Of a DNA stretch of 27,816 nucleotides, positions 7,504 to 15,046 are shown piece by piece (within the stretch, counting starts at the first letter, position 1; each line of letters starts with the position of its first letter). Origin of the DNA: JAADHX01 sp964569385 (GTDB taxonomy: Bacteria; Actinomycetota; Acidimicrobiia; Acidimicrobiales; Poriferisodalaceae); NCBI GenBank assembly GCA_964569385.1, contig CAZMUM010000054.1:1-27816 (forward strand), given 5' to 3'. Under the pieces are notes generated by a model. The model was not told the origin of the DNA. It did not search any database and saw only the letters and a list, made by a program, of their open reading frames with translations. A program made the position numbers and the translations under genes.

Positions 7504-7875
7504 CCCAGATCACGACAACCCAACCGGGCTCACCGACGATCCCTCGCTGCGCTTCGACGACTCGATAGAGGCGCCGCCGAGCACTTCGACACGTTGTCTG
7601 TACCCAGCGATTCCCCTTGTACCCCTTTTGCTACTGGCACGACCCGGCGGTAAAGGCAGGTGACCTGGCGCTCTGTCCCAGAACCACCTTGGGAGATGAC
7701 GCTCACCCACAGGGTGGCGACGCATCTACTCCGCGAGGCAGCCTGACTAGTCGGCAATCCCTGGGGAGTACTGCGGGGACGACCGTCGGTGTGAGTGGCA
7801 GAGATGGCCTCGGCCCAATCCCAACCCCCTTCGGGTGGTCACCAGTGGACAGCTGTTTGCCCTCGGACATGGCGC
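7504..7875. other. Non-coding stretch without a recognised gene
   Basis: About 370 nt between the SDR stop and the LysR stop. Short ORFs exist on both strands, but none shows a recognisable domain, ribosome binding site or plausible composition. There is no clear hairpin plus U-tract, although AGCCC at 7503 can pair weakly with GGGCT at about 7527. It is long for a gap between convergent genes in this otherwise compact region, so a decayed gene or element is possible. I cannot name one. Confidence 0.5.
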
Positions 7876-8832
7876 TCAGTTCCATAGGGTCACATGAACT
7901 CTTGGTTGGAAGTGGCCAATGCCTGCGCCTGATCCTGACAGCATTGCCTGGATCGCCCGTGGTGTCGTGACGAATCTCATTAGCTCGGCTGCCACGGCGG
8001 GTGCTTGCGATGGATGCAACGACGTGGCCGACCAAACACCCTGGGCAGCTGCGCCCCGAGTCGACACTCGTTGGATCGTGCCGCTCGACAGATAGGTGGC
8101 TGCCCGGAAGTCGGGGAGGACACCTAGGCCGCCGCCCGATTGCACGTCACTCAATGCGGCGGCGTGACTCTGGAAGATGCGTTGGTTCTGCTCGGGTACG
8201 CCGAATCGTTTCAGGAGCTGGGCTGTAGCTCCGTGCTGCTCGACAGCTGATGGGCCAAGCAGCCAGGTCTGAGTGCGCAGCGAGCGCGGGTCACACGGCG
8301 CTCCGACTAGTGGATGGTCAGCACTTGCAACAACAATGAGTTGATACTTCAAGAACTCACAAGTACGAAAAGCGCCGTCTGTGGTGGGCGAGACGGGAGA
8401 GATGGTGATGTCGGCCTGGCGGGTAGCGAGCAAGCCGGCTACCCGGCCACTGGCGTGAACACTCATCTCGACTTCGAGATCGTCGGCGCGCGTCTTGAAC
8501 ATTTCGAGTAACCCTGGTGCTGCGTACTCTGCGAACAGGCTCGTTGTGGCTAAACGCAACACCCTTTTGCCCGTACTGGCAGCCAGGACCTCCAGTTTCG
8601 TCTGCTCCTGCAACCCGAGGAGTTCTGCTGCTCGGGTTGCTAGCCGAAGACCGCCGGGGGTGAATGACAGCCCTGACTTAGCACGGTGGTACAGCGGGTC
8701 GTTGAGTTCTTTTCGCAGTGCAGATGTGTGCGAAGAGATAGCGGCTTCGCTCACGCCGAGTTCGGCGGCTGCCGCCTTGGCAGAACCGTGGCGCACAATT
8801 GCAGCGAAGGCTCTCAACTGGCTTGGCGTCAC
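7876..8832 (-). CDS. LysR-family transcriptional regulator, probable CO dehydrogenase regulator (CutR-like)
   Basis: 318 aa. The N-terminal winged helix-turn-helix is typical: MTPSQLRAFAAIVRHGSAKA, AAAELGVSEAAISSHTSALR, then LYHRAKSGLSFTPGG. An effector-binding domain of two Rossmann-like lobes follows (VLRLATTSLFAEYAAPGLL; ADITISPVSP; GGGLGVLPDF). It is read divergently from coxM with about 124 bp between, the arrangement known for CutR upstream of the cut/cox genes in mycobacteria. Several dyads in the gap are candidate binding sites. The start is GTG at 8832. It is probably a CO- or redox-responsive activator of the cox cluster and its own repressor, inferred from context. Confidence 0.88.
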   Translation of the reverse strand: MTPSQLRAFAAIVRHGSAKAAAAELGVSEAAISSHTSALRKELNDPLYHRAKSGLSFTPGGLRLATRAAELLGLQEQTKLEVLAASTGKRVLRLATTSLFAEYAAPGLLEMFKTRADDLEVEMSVHASGRVAGLLATRQADITISPVSPTTDGAFRTCEFLKYQLIVVASADHPLVGAPCDPRSLRTQTWLLGPSAVEQHGATAQLLKRFGVPEQNQRIFQSHAAALSDVQSGGGLGVLPDFRAATYLSSGTIQRVSTRGAAAQGVWSATSLHPSQAPAVAAELMRFVTTPRAIQAMLSGSGAGIGHFQPRVHVTLWN

Positions 8833-8956
8833 GGGCGTCCATGTTCACGATGGTGGTTGGCAAAGCCAACAGTGACTTAAGCGATCCCTTAAGTCGACGT
8901 TGACGCCAACAGTATTTGTTGGGAGATTCAGGAGCAACCGACCTGGGGGGTCTGAA
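8833..8956. promoter_or_regulatory. Divergent lysR-cox control region with several dyads
   Basis: Three inverted repeats are visible: GTTGGC-AAA-GCCAAC (8856-8870), GACTTAAG-CGATCC-CTTAAGTC (8874-8895, perfect 8-bp arms) and CCAAC-AGTATTT-GTTGG (8906-8922). The last has the loose form of a LysR box. GCCAAC/GTTGGC half-sites recur at 8856, 8865, 8905 and, with changes, 8899 and 8918. A site next to the lysR start suits autoregulation, and those near coxM suit activation. TGGGGGG at 8944-8950 serves as the ribosome binding site for coxM. The dyads are seen; the binding protein is inferred. Confidence 0.6.
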
Positions 8957-9832
8957 ATGCAGGTGCCTGCACCGTTCGAGTACGAGCGGGCTACAAGCGT
9001 TGAAAACGCCATCGCGCTACGCGAGAGGCTAGGCGAGGAGGCCCGGTTCATTGCTGGTGGCCACAGCTTGTTGCCGATGATGAAGCTGAGGCTGGCCAAC
9101 CCCGAGTATCTCATCGACATAAACGATCTAACCGAGCTGTTCTTCATTACCGAAGAAGCAGGTGAAATCAGGATCGGCGCTATGACCCGGCATCGCGAGC
9201 TGCTCGAATCTGAGTTGCTGGCCGAGCACTTCCCGATCTTTCGCGACGCCGAGAAGGTCATCGCCGACCCAGTCGTTCGCAATCGTGGCACCCTCGGCGG
9301 GTCTCTTTGCCAAGCCGACCCCTCCGAGGACCTGTCGGCGGTGTGTTCAGCGCTCGACGCATCGTGCGTGATCAAGTCGACAACAGGAGAACGCCTCGTC
9401 GCTATGACCGACTTTCACGTCGGTCCCTATGAAACGGCGGTGGGTGATGCCGAAATGCTGACCGAGATTCGGATCCCACTCAAAGCCAACAGTGGGAGTG
9501 CTTATGAAAAGGTCGAGCGCCGAGCGGGCGATTGGGCCGTCGTGTCTTCGGGCGCTGCGGTCTGGATGGATGGCGACGTGATAGCCGACGGCCGAGTCGG
9601 GTTGGCCGCTGTTGGCCCTAACACGACCTCTATCGGCCCGGTCTCACAAGCCCTTCGTGGCGCCGCTCCATGTGAGGAGCTCTACCAACAGGTCGGCGAG
9701 ATTGCCGCCGCCAATTGCTCGCCCCAGACCGACCAACGAGGCTCTGCGGCATACAAGAAACACTTGGCCATGGAGTTAACACGGCGCTCGCTGCGACGGG
9801 CTGTGGCCAGAGCCCAAGGACAGGAGGCCTGA
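8957..9832 (+). CDS. coxM: Aerobic CO dehydrogenase, medium (FAD-binding) subunit
   Basis: 291 aa FAD subunit of the molybdenum hydroxylase, passing electrons from the 2Fe-2S subunit to the respiratory chain. The two FAD-binding motifs are present: AGGHSLLPMMKLRLA (33-47) and 'RNRGTLGGSLCQADPSEDL' with TLGGS at 112-116. The CoxM C-terminal domain (YEKVERRAGDWAVV, GLAAVGPNTTS) follows. The start is ATG 8957, after TGGGGGG, rather than the upstream in-frame start at 8900, because homologues begin with MxxPxxFEYxRATSVEEA. It is the first structural gene in the M-S-L order typical of form I CO dehydrogenase; coxS follows after one base. Confidence 0.95.
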   Translation: MQVPAPFEYERATSVENAIALRERLGEEARFIAGGHSLLPMMKLRLANPEYLIDINDLTELFFITEEAGEIRIGAMTRHRELLESELLAEHFPIFRDAEKVIADPVVRNRGTLGGSLCQADPSEDLSAVCSALDASCVIKSTTGERLVAMTDFHVGPYETAVGDAEMLTEIRIPLKANSGSAYEKVERRAGDWAVVSSGAAVWMDGDVIADGRVGLAAVGPNTTSIGPVSQALRGAAPCEELYQQVGEIAAANCSPQTDQRGSAAYKKHLAMELTRRSLRRAVARAQGQEA

Positions 9833-9833
9833 G

Positions 9834-10319
9834 ATGCAGGTCAATATGACAATCAACGGCGATGCGGTCAGCGAGGAGGTCGAACCCCGGCAGCTCTTGG
9901 TCCACTTCATACGCGACCAGGTTGGTCTCACGGGCACTCACTGGGGGTGCGACACCAGCAACTGCGGCACTTGCGTTGTGCTCATCGATGGCGAGCCTGT
10001 CAAGTCGTGCACAACCCTTGCCGTAATGGTCAGCGGTCACGATGTGACGACTGTCGAAGGCCTCGAGATCGATGGTGAGCTCGACAACGTGCAGCAAGGT
10101 TTCATGGAGTGCCACGGCCTTCAGTGTGGATTCTGTACACCGGGCATGATGCTCACCGCCCGGGCTCTTCTTAACAACAATCCCGACCCGAGCGAGGCCA
10201 CTATTCGCGAGGCAATCTCGGGCCAGCTATGTCGGTGTACGGGCTACGCCACCATTGTTCGATCTATCCGGTGGGCGGCCGACCGCGAAACCGCCGTTGC
10301 AATTGGGAGTGCATCATGA
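9834..10319 (+). CDS. coxS: Aerobic CO dehydrogenase, small (2Fe-2S) subunit
   Basis: 161 aa iron-sulfur subunit with two 2Fe-2S clusters. The plant-ferredoxin-like N-terminal domain carries Cys39, Cys44, Cys47 and Cys59 (GCDTSNCGTC). The helical C-terminal domain carries Cys98, Cys101, Cys133 and Cys135 (QCGFCTPGMM; CRCTGY), the cluster next to molybdopterin. All eight ligands are present and the length is normal. It carries electrons from CoxL to CoxM. Its stop overlaps the coxL start (ATGA at 10316-10319), indicating translational coupling. Confidence 0.96.
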   Translation: MQVNMTINGDAVSEEVEPRQLLVHFIRDQVGLTGTHWGCDTSNCGTCVVLIDGEPVKSCTTLAVMVSGHDVTTVEGLEIDGELDNVQQGFMECHGLQCGFCTPGMMLTARALLNNNPDPSEATIREAISGQLCRCTGYATIVRSIRWAADRETAVAIGSAS

Positions 10320-12700
10320 CCACCACAGAATCAGCACCAGAGGCCCCGACCGAGGAACGACCAATTGGGTTTGGTCGCTTGCTCCGTAAGGAAGATCCCC
10401 GGCTAATCCGTGGCATGGGCAACTTTGTCGATGACATTCAGCTCAAGGGCATGCTTCACTTGGCAATCCTTCGGTCTCCGATGGCCCATGCTCGTATCGT
10501 CAGTATCGACGTTTCGGCGGCTCAGGCCCACCCCAAGGTTGTGGCCGTTATCACTGGCGCCGATCTAGCCGAACAAGGTCTGGCTTGGATGCCAACCTTG
10601 TCGAACGACACGCAGGCCGTCTTGGCCACCGACAAGGTTCGCTTTCAGCATCAGGAGGTGGCCTTCGTTGTAGCCGAGGATCGCTATTCGGCTCGTGATG
10701 CACTCGAGTTGATCTACGTCGACTACGAGGCGATCGACCCCGTGATGGACGTTCGCAAAGCTCTCGACGCCGATGCTCCCCTGATCCGCGATGACCTCGA
10801 AGGCAAGACCGATAACCATATCTTCGACTGGGAAACCGGCGACGAGGCCGCAACGGCCGAAGTGTTCGACAACGCCGATGTTGTGGTTAGCGAAGAGATC
10901 ATCTACCCGCGAGTGCACCCCGCGCCCATGGAAACATGCGGCTGTGTTGCCGATGTAGAGCGGGTGTCTGGTCAGTTGACCCTTTGGTGCACCAGCCAAG
11001 CCCCTCACGCTCACCGAACCGTCTATGCCTTAGTGACAGGCTTGCCCGAACACAAAATTCGAATAATCGCGCCCGACATCGGCGGAGGATTCGGCAACAA
11101 GGTACCCATCTATCCAGGGTACGTCTGCGCGATTGTGGCCTCCCTGGTTATCGGTAAGCCTGTGAAATGGATGGAAGACCGCACTGAGAATCTCGTCAGC
11201 ACGGGGTTCGCACGCGACTACATCATGCAGGCCGAAATTGCCGCCACCAAAGAGGGCAAGATTCTGGCCGTCCGCAGCAAGGTACTAGCCGACCACGGCG
11301 CCTTCAATGGCGTTGCAGCCCCAACTAAGTACCCGGCTGGCTTCTTCGGAGTCTTCACCGGTAGCTACGACCTGGAGGCAGCCCACGCCAAGATGACTGC
11401 GGTCTACACGAACAAAGCCCCCGGGGGAGTGGCCTACGCCTGTTCGTTCCGTATCACCGAAGCCGTGTATCTAGTCGAACGGATCGTCGACTGCTTGGCC
11501 TACGAACTCGACATGGACCCAGCCGAGTTGCGACTGAAGAACCTGTTGAAACCAGAACAGTTCCCCTACACCAGCAAGACCGGTTGGGTATACGACTCTG
11601 GCGACTACGAACCAGCGCTGCGAAAAGCGATGGACATGGCTGGGTACGACGAGTTGCGGCGCGAGCAGGCCGAAAAGCGTGAAAAGGGCGAACTGATGGG
11701 AATTGGTCTTTCGTTCTTCACCGAAGCGGTTGGCGCCGGGCCCCGCAAGGACATGGACATACTCGGTCTGGGAATGGCCGATGGTTGCGAACTGCGCATT
11801 CACCCCACAGGCAAAGCGGTGGTTCGACTCTCGGTGAAGTCGCAGGGCCAAGGCCACGAGACCACGTTCGCTCAGATCGTGGCCGAAGAGATCGGTATTC
11901 CTCCCGAAGACATCGAGGTGGTCCACGGCGATACCGACAACACGCCGTTCGGTCTCGGGACCTACGGCAGCCGCTCAACGCCGGTGTCGGGTGCGGCAGC
12001 CGCGCTTGTCACTCGTAAGGTGCGTGACAAGGCCCAGATTATTGCCTCCGGCATGTTGGAAGTGTCGGTTGCCGATCTTGAGTGGAACAAGGGCTCGTTC
12101 TCGGTCAAAGGCGATCCGTCGCAATCGGTTACCATCCAGGACATCGCCATGAAGGCCCACGGCGCTGGCGACTTGCCTGAAGGGCTAGAGGGTGGTCTCG
12201 AAGCGCAGATTTGTTACAACCCTGAAAATCTCACGTACCCCTTCGGTGCCTACATCTGTGTGGTCGACATCGATCCCGGAACAGCAGTGGTCAAGGTTCG
12301 ACGGTTCATAGCCGTCGACGACTGTGGCACCCAGATCAACCCGATGATCATCGAGGGCCAGGTTCATGGCGGTCTGACCGATGGCGTTGGCATGGCAATG
12401 ATGCAGATGATCGCGTTCGACGAAGACGGCAACTGTCTCGCCGGCTCGCTGATGGACTACCTCATTCCGACTGCGCTCGAGGTGCCCGATTGGGAAACAG
12501 GGCACACCGTCACGCCCTCGCCTCATCACCCGATCGGCGCCAAAGGGATCGGTGAGTCGGCCACTGTGGGATCTCCGCCCGCAGTAGTCAACGCGATTGT
12601 CGACGCACTGAAGCCGTACGGAGTTCGCCATGCGGACATGCCTTTAACCCCTTCGAGGGTTTGGGAGACTATGCAGGGCAACCACACGCCACCGATCTGA
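10316..12700 (+). CDS. coxL: Aerobic CO dehydrogenase, large (molybdenum-copper) subunit, form I
   Basis: 794 aa catalytic subunit that oxidises CO to CO2 at a Mo-Cu centre. The active-site loop is AYACSFR (373-379), with Cys376 as the copper ligand. This fits the form I signature AYxCSFR and not the form II/xanthine-oxidase-like AYRGAGR. Other landmarks are DIGGGFGNKVPIYPGYV, QGQGHETTFAQIVAEEIG, GTYGSRSTPVSGAA, and Glu747 in GIGESA, the conserved active-site glutamate. The C-terminal SPHHPIGAKGIGES block is also as in known CoxL proteins. I chose ATG 10316 over an upstream in-frame start at 10229 that would overlap coxS deeply. It is the longest gene in the window, with no lesions. Confidence 0.96.
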   Translation: MTTTESAPEAPTEERPIGFGRLLRKEDPRLIRGMGNFVDDIQLKGMLHLAILRSPMAHARIVSIDVSAAQAHPKVVAVITGADLAEQGLAWMPTLSNDTQAVLATDKVRFQHQEVAFVVAEDRYSARDALELIYVDYEAIDPVMDVRKALDADAPLIRDDLEGKTDNHIFDWETGDEAATAEVFDNADVVVSEEIIYPRVHPAPMETCGCVADVERVSGQLTLWCTSQAPHAHRTVYALVTGLPEHKIRIIAPDIGGGFGNKVPIYPGYVCAIVASLVIGKPVKWMEDRTENLVSTGFARDYIMQAEIAATKEGKILAVRSKVLADHGAFNGVAAPTKYPAGFFGVFTGSYDLEAAHAKMTAVYTNKAPGGVAYACSFRITEAVYLVERIVDCLAYELDMDPAELRLKNLLKPEQFPYTSKTGWVYDSGDYEPALRKAMDMAGYDELRREQAEKREKGELMGIGLSFFTEAVGAGPRKDMDILGLGMADGCELRIHPTGKAVVRLSVKSQGQGHETTFAQIVAEEIGIPPEDIEVVHGDTDNTPFGLGTYGSRSTPVSGAAAALVTRKVRDKAQIIASGMLEVSVADLEWNKGSFSVKGDPSQSVTIQDIAMKAHGAGDLPEGLEGGLEAQICYNPENLTYPFGAYICVVDIDPGTAVVKVRRFIAVDDCGTQINPMIIEGQVHGGLTDGVGMAMMQMIAFDEDGNCLAGSLMDYLIPTALEVPDWETGHTVTPSPHHPIGAKGIGESATVGSPPAVVNAIVDALKPYGVRHADMPLTPSRVWETMQGNHTPPI

Positions 12701-12705
12701 CCACT

Positions 12706-13449
12706 ATGTTGATTAATCGCCCCCCGCCAACCAGAGCAGCCGAACTGTTGGCCGAGGGCACGCCGTTCGTTCAGGCCACGGTCGTGCGCGCCCAGTGCCC
12801 GACCGCGACGCGACCTGGCGATTCGGCGGTCATCTTGGCCGATGGATCAATCGAGGGCTTTATTGGTGGTCAGTGTGCCGAGACCTCTGTGCGATTGGCT
12901 GCCGCCGATGCTCTTGAGTCTGGCGAAGCCCTTCTCCTGCGGATCTTGCCAGATGACCAAGAAGACTTCCCCGAAAGCGAGGGTGCCAAGACGGTGGTGA
13001 ATCCCTGCCTGTCAGGCGGGGCCATCGAAGTCTTCCTTGAGCCCAAACTGCCCCGAGCACGGTTACTTATAGTCGGCAACACGCCGATCGCCAACGCAAT
13101 AGAGCTGTTTGGTGGACAGCTCGGCTTCGCGGTTCAGCGCAACTGGAAGAGTTCAAACGATCTAGACGGGTGCACTGCTGTATTGATATCAAGCCATGGC
13201 CGCCACGAAGGTGAAACCATTCGTGCGGCGCTCGATGCAGGGGTTGGCTTCATTGGTTTGGTTGCGAGCCATGTCCGCGGCCGCGCCGTGCTCGCTGAGC
13301 TGAATCTCACCTCAACTGAGCGAGAGTCGATCAAGACTCCGGTCGGTCTTTCGATCGGGGCCAAGACGACCGAAGAGATAGCGCTGTCTATCGTCGCTGA
13401 GCTTGTTCAGGCAGTTCGGTCTGAGGGTCTCGCAGCCACTAACTCATGA
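12706..13449 (+). CDS. XdhC/CoxF/CoxI-family molybdenum cofactor maturation protein
   Basis: 247 aa. The N-terminal XdhC_CoxI domain shows ATRPGDSAVILADGSIEG and GFIGGQCAET (about 51-60), where the cysteine is the conserved family residue. The C-terminal Rossmann domain (RARLLIVGNTPIANAI; LISSHGRHEGETIRAALDAG; GLVASHVRGRAVL; GLSIGAKTTEEIALSIVAE) completes the family architecture. Such proteins bind and sulfurate or insert the molybdenum cofactor for the partner hydroxylase. ATG 12706 lies five bases after the coxL stop; the longer frame from 12661 would overlap coxL. Its stop overlaps the coxD start (13446-13449). CoxF and CoxI are both in this family and I cannot tell which is the true counterpart. 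Confidence 0.88.
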   Translation: MLINRPPPTRAAELLAEGTPFVQATVVRAQCPTATRPGDSAVILADGSIEGFIGGQCAETSVRLAAADALESGEALLLRILPDDQEDFPESEGAKTVVNPCLSGGAIEVFLEPKLPRARLLIVGNTPIANAIELFGGQLGFAVQRNWKSSNDLDGCTAVLISSHGRHEGETIRAALDAGVGFIGLVASHVRGRAVLAELNLTSTERESIKTPVGLSIGAKTTEEIALSIVAELVQAVRSEGLAATNS

Positions 13450-14324
13450 TCGGATTCGACGATCGCCAGCACTTAGTCGATGCCCTCGACCGGGCCGATT
13501 ACTTGGTCGACGAGGGATTGGCCACGGCCCTATTCTTGGCCCAGGCCATTGGGCAACCACTACTGCTCGAAGGCGAGCCCGGTGTTGGTAAAACGACCGC
13601 AGCAAAAGCGATGGCCGCAGCGTTTGGTAGCCCACTGATTCGCCTCCAGTGTTATGAGGGGATCAGTGCATTCGAAGCGCTATACGAATGGAACTATGCC
13701 CAGCAATTGTTGGCGATTCGGCTTGCTGAGGTGTCTGGTGCCGATCTGTCTGCGGTCGACTTGTGCTCCGAGGAGTACCTGCTCGACCGGCCGCTGTTGA
13801 AGGCCGTGCGGCACCCTGGGCCAGAGCCTGCGGTACTGCTAATCGATGAGGTCGACCGGGCCGACGACGAGTTCGAAGCGCTTCTTTTCGAGTTTCTGGG
13901 AGAGCGGTCGGTCACCGTCCCAGAACTGGGCACATTCCAAGCCGTCGTCAACCCGATCGTGGTCCTCACGTCCAATCGAAGTCGCGAGTTGCATGACGCG
14001 CTAAAACGGCGTTGTTTGTATCACTGGATCGAGTTCCCGGATGCCGCTCGAGCTGCCGAAATTGTACGCAGGAATGTTCCAGGTGCGTCCGAACCACTGG
14101 TGTCGGCGGCAACCGCGTTCGTGAGCGAAGCCCGCCTGCTCGACCTTGACAAGCCGCCAGGCGTCGCCGAGGTCATCGACTGGGTTGCCGCTCTGAAGGC
14201 GCTTGGCATTACCGAACTCGATGTCGCGTCGGCCCAAATCACGCTGAGCGCGGTCATCAAGACCCCCGATGACCAAAAGGTCGCTCTGGACGCCGTTGCC
14301 GCTGGTGAACTGTGGGCCACATGA
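13446..14324 (+). CDS. coxD: MoxR-type AAA+ ATPase CoxD
   Basis: 292 aa AAA+ ATPase. Walker A is GEPGVGKT (43-50), Walker B is AVLLIDEVDRAD, and a sensor/arginine region follows (VVLTSNRSRELHDALKRRCLYHWIEFP), all as in MoxR proteins. In known CO oxidisers CoxD helps assemble the Cu-S-Mo active site of CoxL, working with the VWA protein CoxE. It overlaps the XdhC-like gene by four bases (ATGA), so the stoichiometry is probably coupled. The C-terminal helical lid (LDLDKPPGVAEVIDWVAALKALGI) is intact. Confidence 0.92.
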   Translation: MIGFDDRQHLVDALDRADYLVDEGLATALFLAQAIGQPLLLEGEPGVGKTTAAKAMAAAFGSPLIRLQCYEGISAFEALYEWNYAQQLLAIRLAEVSGADLSAVDLCSEEYLLDRPLLKAVRHPGPEPAVLLIDEVDRADDEFEALLFEFLGERSVTVPELGTFQAVVNPIVVLTSNRSRELHDALKRRCLYHWIEFPDAARAAEIVRRNVPGASEPLVSAATAFVSEARLLDLDKPPGVAEVIDWVAALKALGITELDVASAQITLSAVIKTPDDQKVALDAVAAGELWAT

Positions 14325-14381
14325 CTCGTGCGTGCGACCAATACAAATACCTGACAATCACCGATAGGACCAGTAGGCAGA

Positions 14382-15020
14382 ATGAAGATTGAAAACGAGT
14401 TCTGGGTAGATGCCCCGCTTGACTTGGTATGGGAAACCCTCACCGATATCGCTTTGATTGCGCCCTGCATGCCCGGAGCGAAACTCACCGACGTGGATGG
14501 GGAGACCTATTCGGGCACCGTAAAGATCAAGGTCGGTCCGGTAACGGCGCTGTATTCCGGCGATGCCTACTTCGTGTCGAAGGACGCTGACGCCCATCGT
14601 GCCGAGCTGTCGGCCAAGGGTCGCGATTCTCGGGGGTCTGGCAACGCCCAGGCCATAATTGTGGCCGAGATGGTTGCCGAGGGTTCGGGCACCAAGGTGA
14701 CTATCGACACTGATCTGAAGGTCAGTGGCAAGGTGGCTCAGTTTGGCCGCGGTGTCATGGTCGATGTATCTACCAAACTGATTGGACAATTCGTCGAATG
14801 TCTCGAGGGCAAACTGCATCCCGACACCGAGGATGCCCAGTCCGAAGATGCCCAGTCCGAAGGTGTCGGCTCATCGTCGACTCCAGCGCCGAGCACCGAA
14901 GAGCCTGATCTGGAACCCCTCGATCTGCTGGATGTAGCAGGCGGCGCTCTGCTGAAACGAGCCGCGCCGGCAGTGGCAATCGTCTTGCTACTCCTGCTCA
15001 TCCGCAAGGCATTCCGATAG
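14382..15020 (+). CDS. coxG: CoxG: SRPBCC-fold protein with C-terminal membrane anchor
   Basis: 212 aa. Residues 1 to about 150 form the CoxG/SRPBCC domain: MKIENEFWVDAPLDLVWETL, CMPGAKLTDVDGETYSGTVKIKVGPV, then GSGTKVTIDTDLKVSGKVAQFGRG. An acidic, Ser/Pro-rich linker follows (about 150-185), with an in-frame tandem copy of five codons. The protein ends with a hydrophobic helix, APAVAIVLLLLLIRKAFR, as a tail anchor. CoxG is thought to tether CO dehydrogenase to the membrane for electron transfer. It is spaced 57 nt from coxD, with an AGG-containing ribosome binding site. Confidence 0.9.
   Translation: MKIENEFWVDAPLDLVWETLTDIALIAPCMPGAKLTDVDGETYSGTVKIKVGPVTALYSGDAYFVSKDADAHRAELSAKGRDSRGSGNAQAIIVAEMVAEGSGTKVTIDTDLKVSGKVAQFGRGVMVDVSTKLIGQFVECLEGKLHPDTEDAQSEDAQSEGVGSSSTPAPSTEEPDLEPLDLLDVAGGALLKRAAPAVAIVLLLLLIRKAFR
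14832..14861 (+). repeat. Two tandem 15-bp copies inside coxG
   Basis: GATGCCCAGTCCGAA occurs twice in direct succession (14832-14846 and 14847-14861). It encodes DAQSE twice in the acidic linker before the CoxG membrane anchor. The frame is kept, so it only lengthens the tether by five residues. It looks like a slippage duplication. Confidence 0.9.
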
Positions 15021-15046
15021 AGGAGCATCGCTTCGCCCCGGGGACA

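Noticed and set aside
7510..7757. Two minus-strand frames of 71 and 75 codons, possible transposon or intron relic
   Set aside because: They overlap each other in different frames and I see no transposase motif, inverted terminal repeats or intron domain V.
8957..12700. Xanthine dehydrogenase or a form II CoxL-like hydroxylase
   Set aside because: The large subunit carries AYxCSFR and the gene order is M-S-L, both typical of form I CO dehydrogenase.
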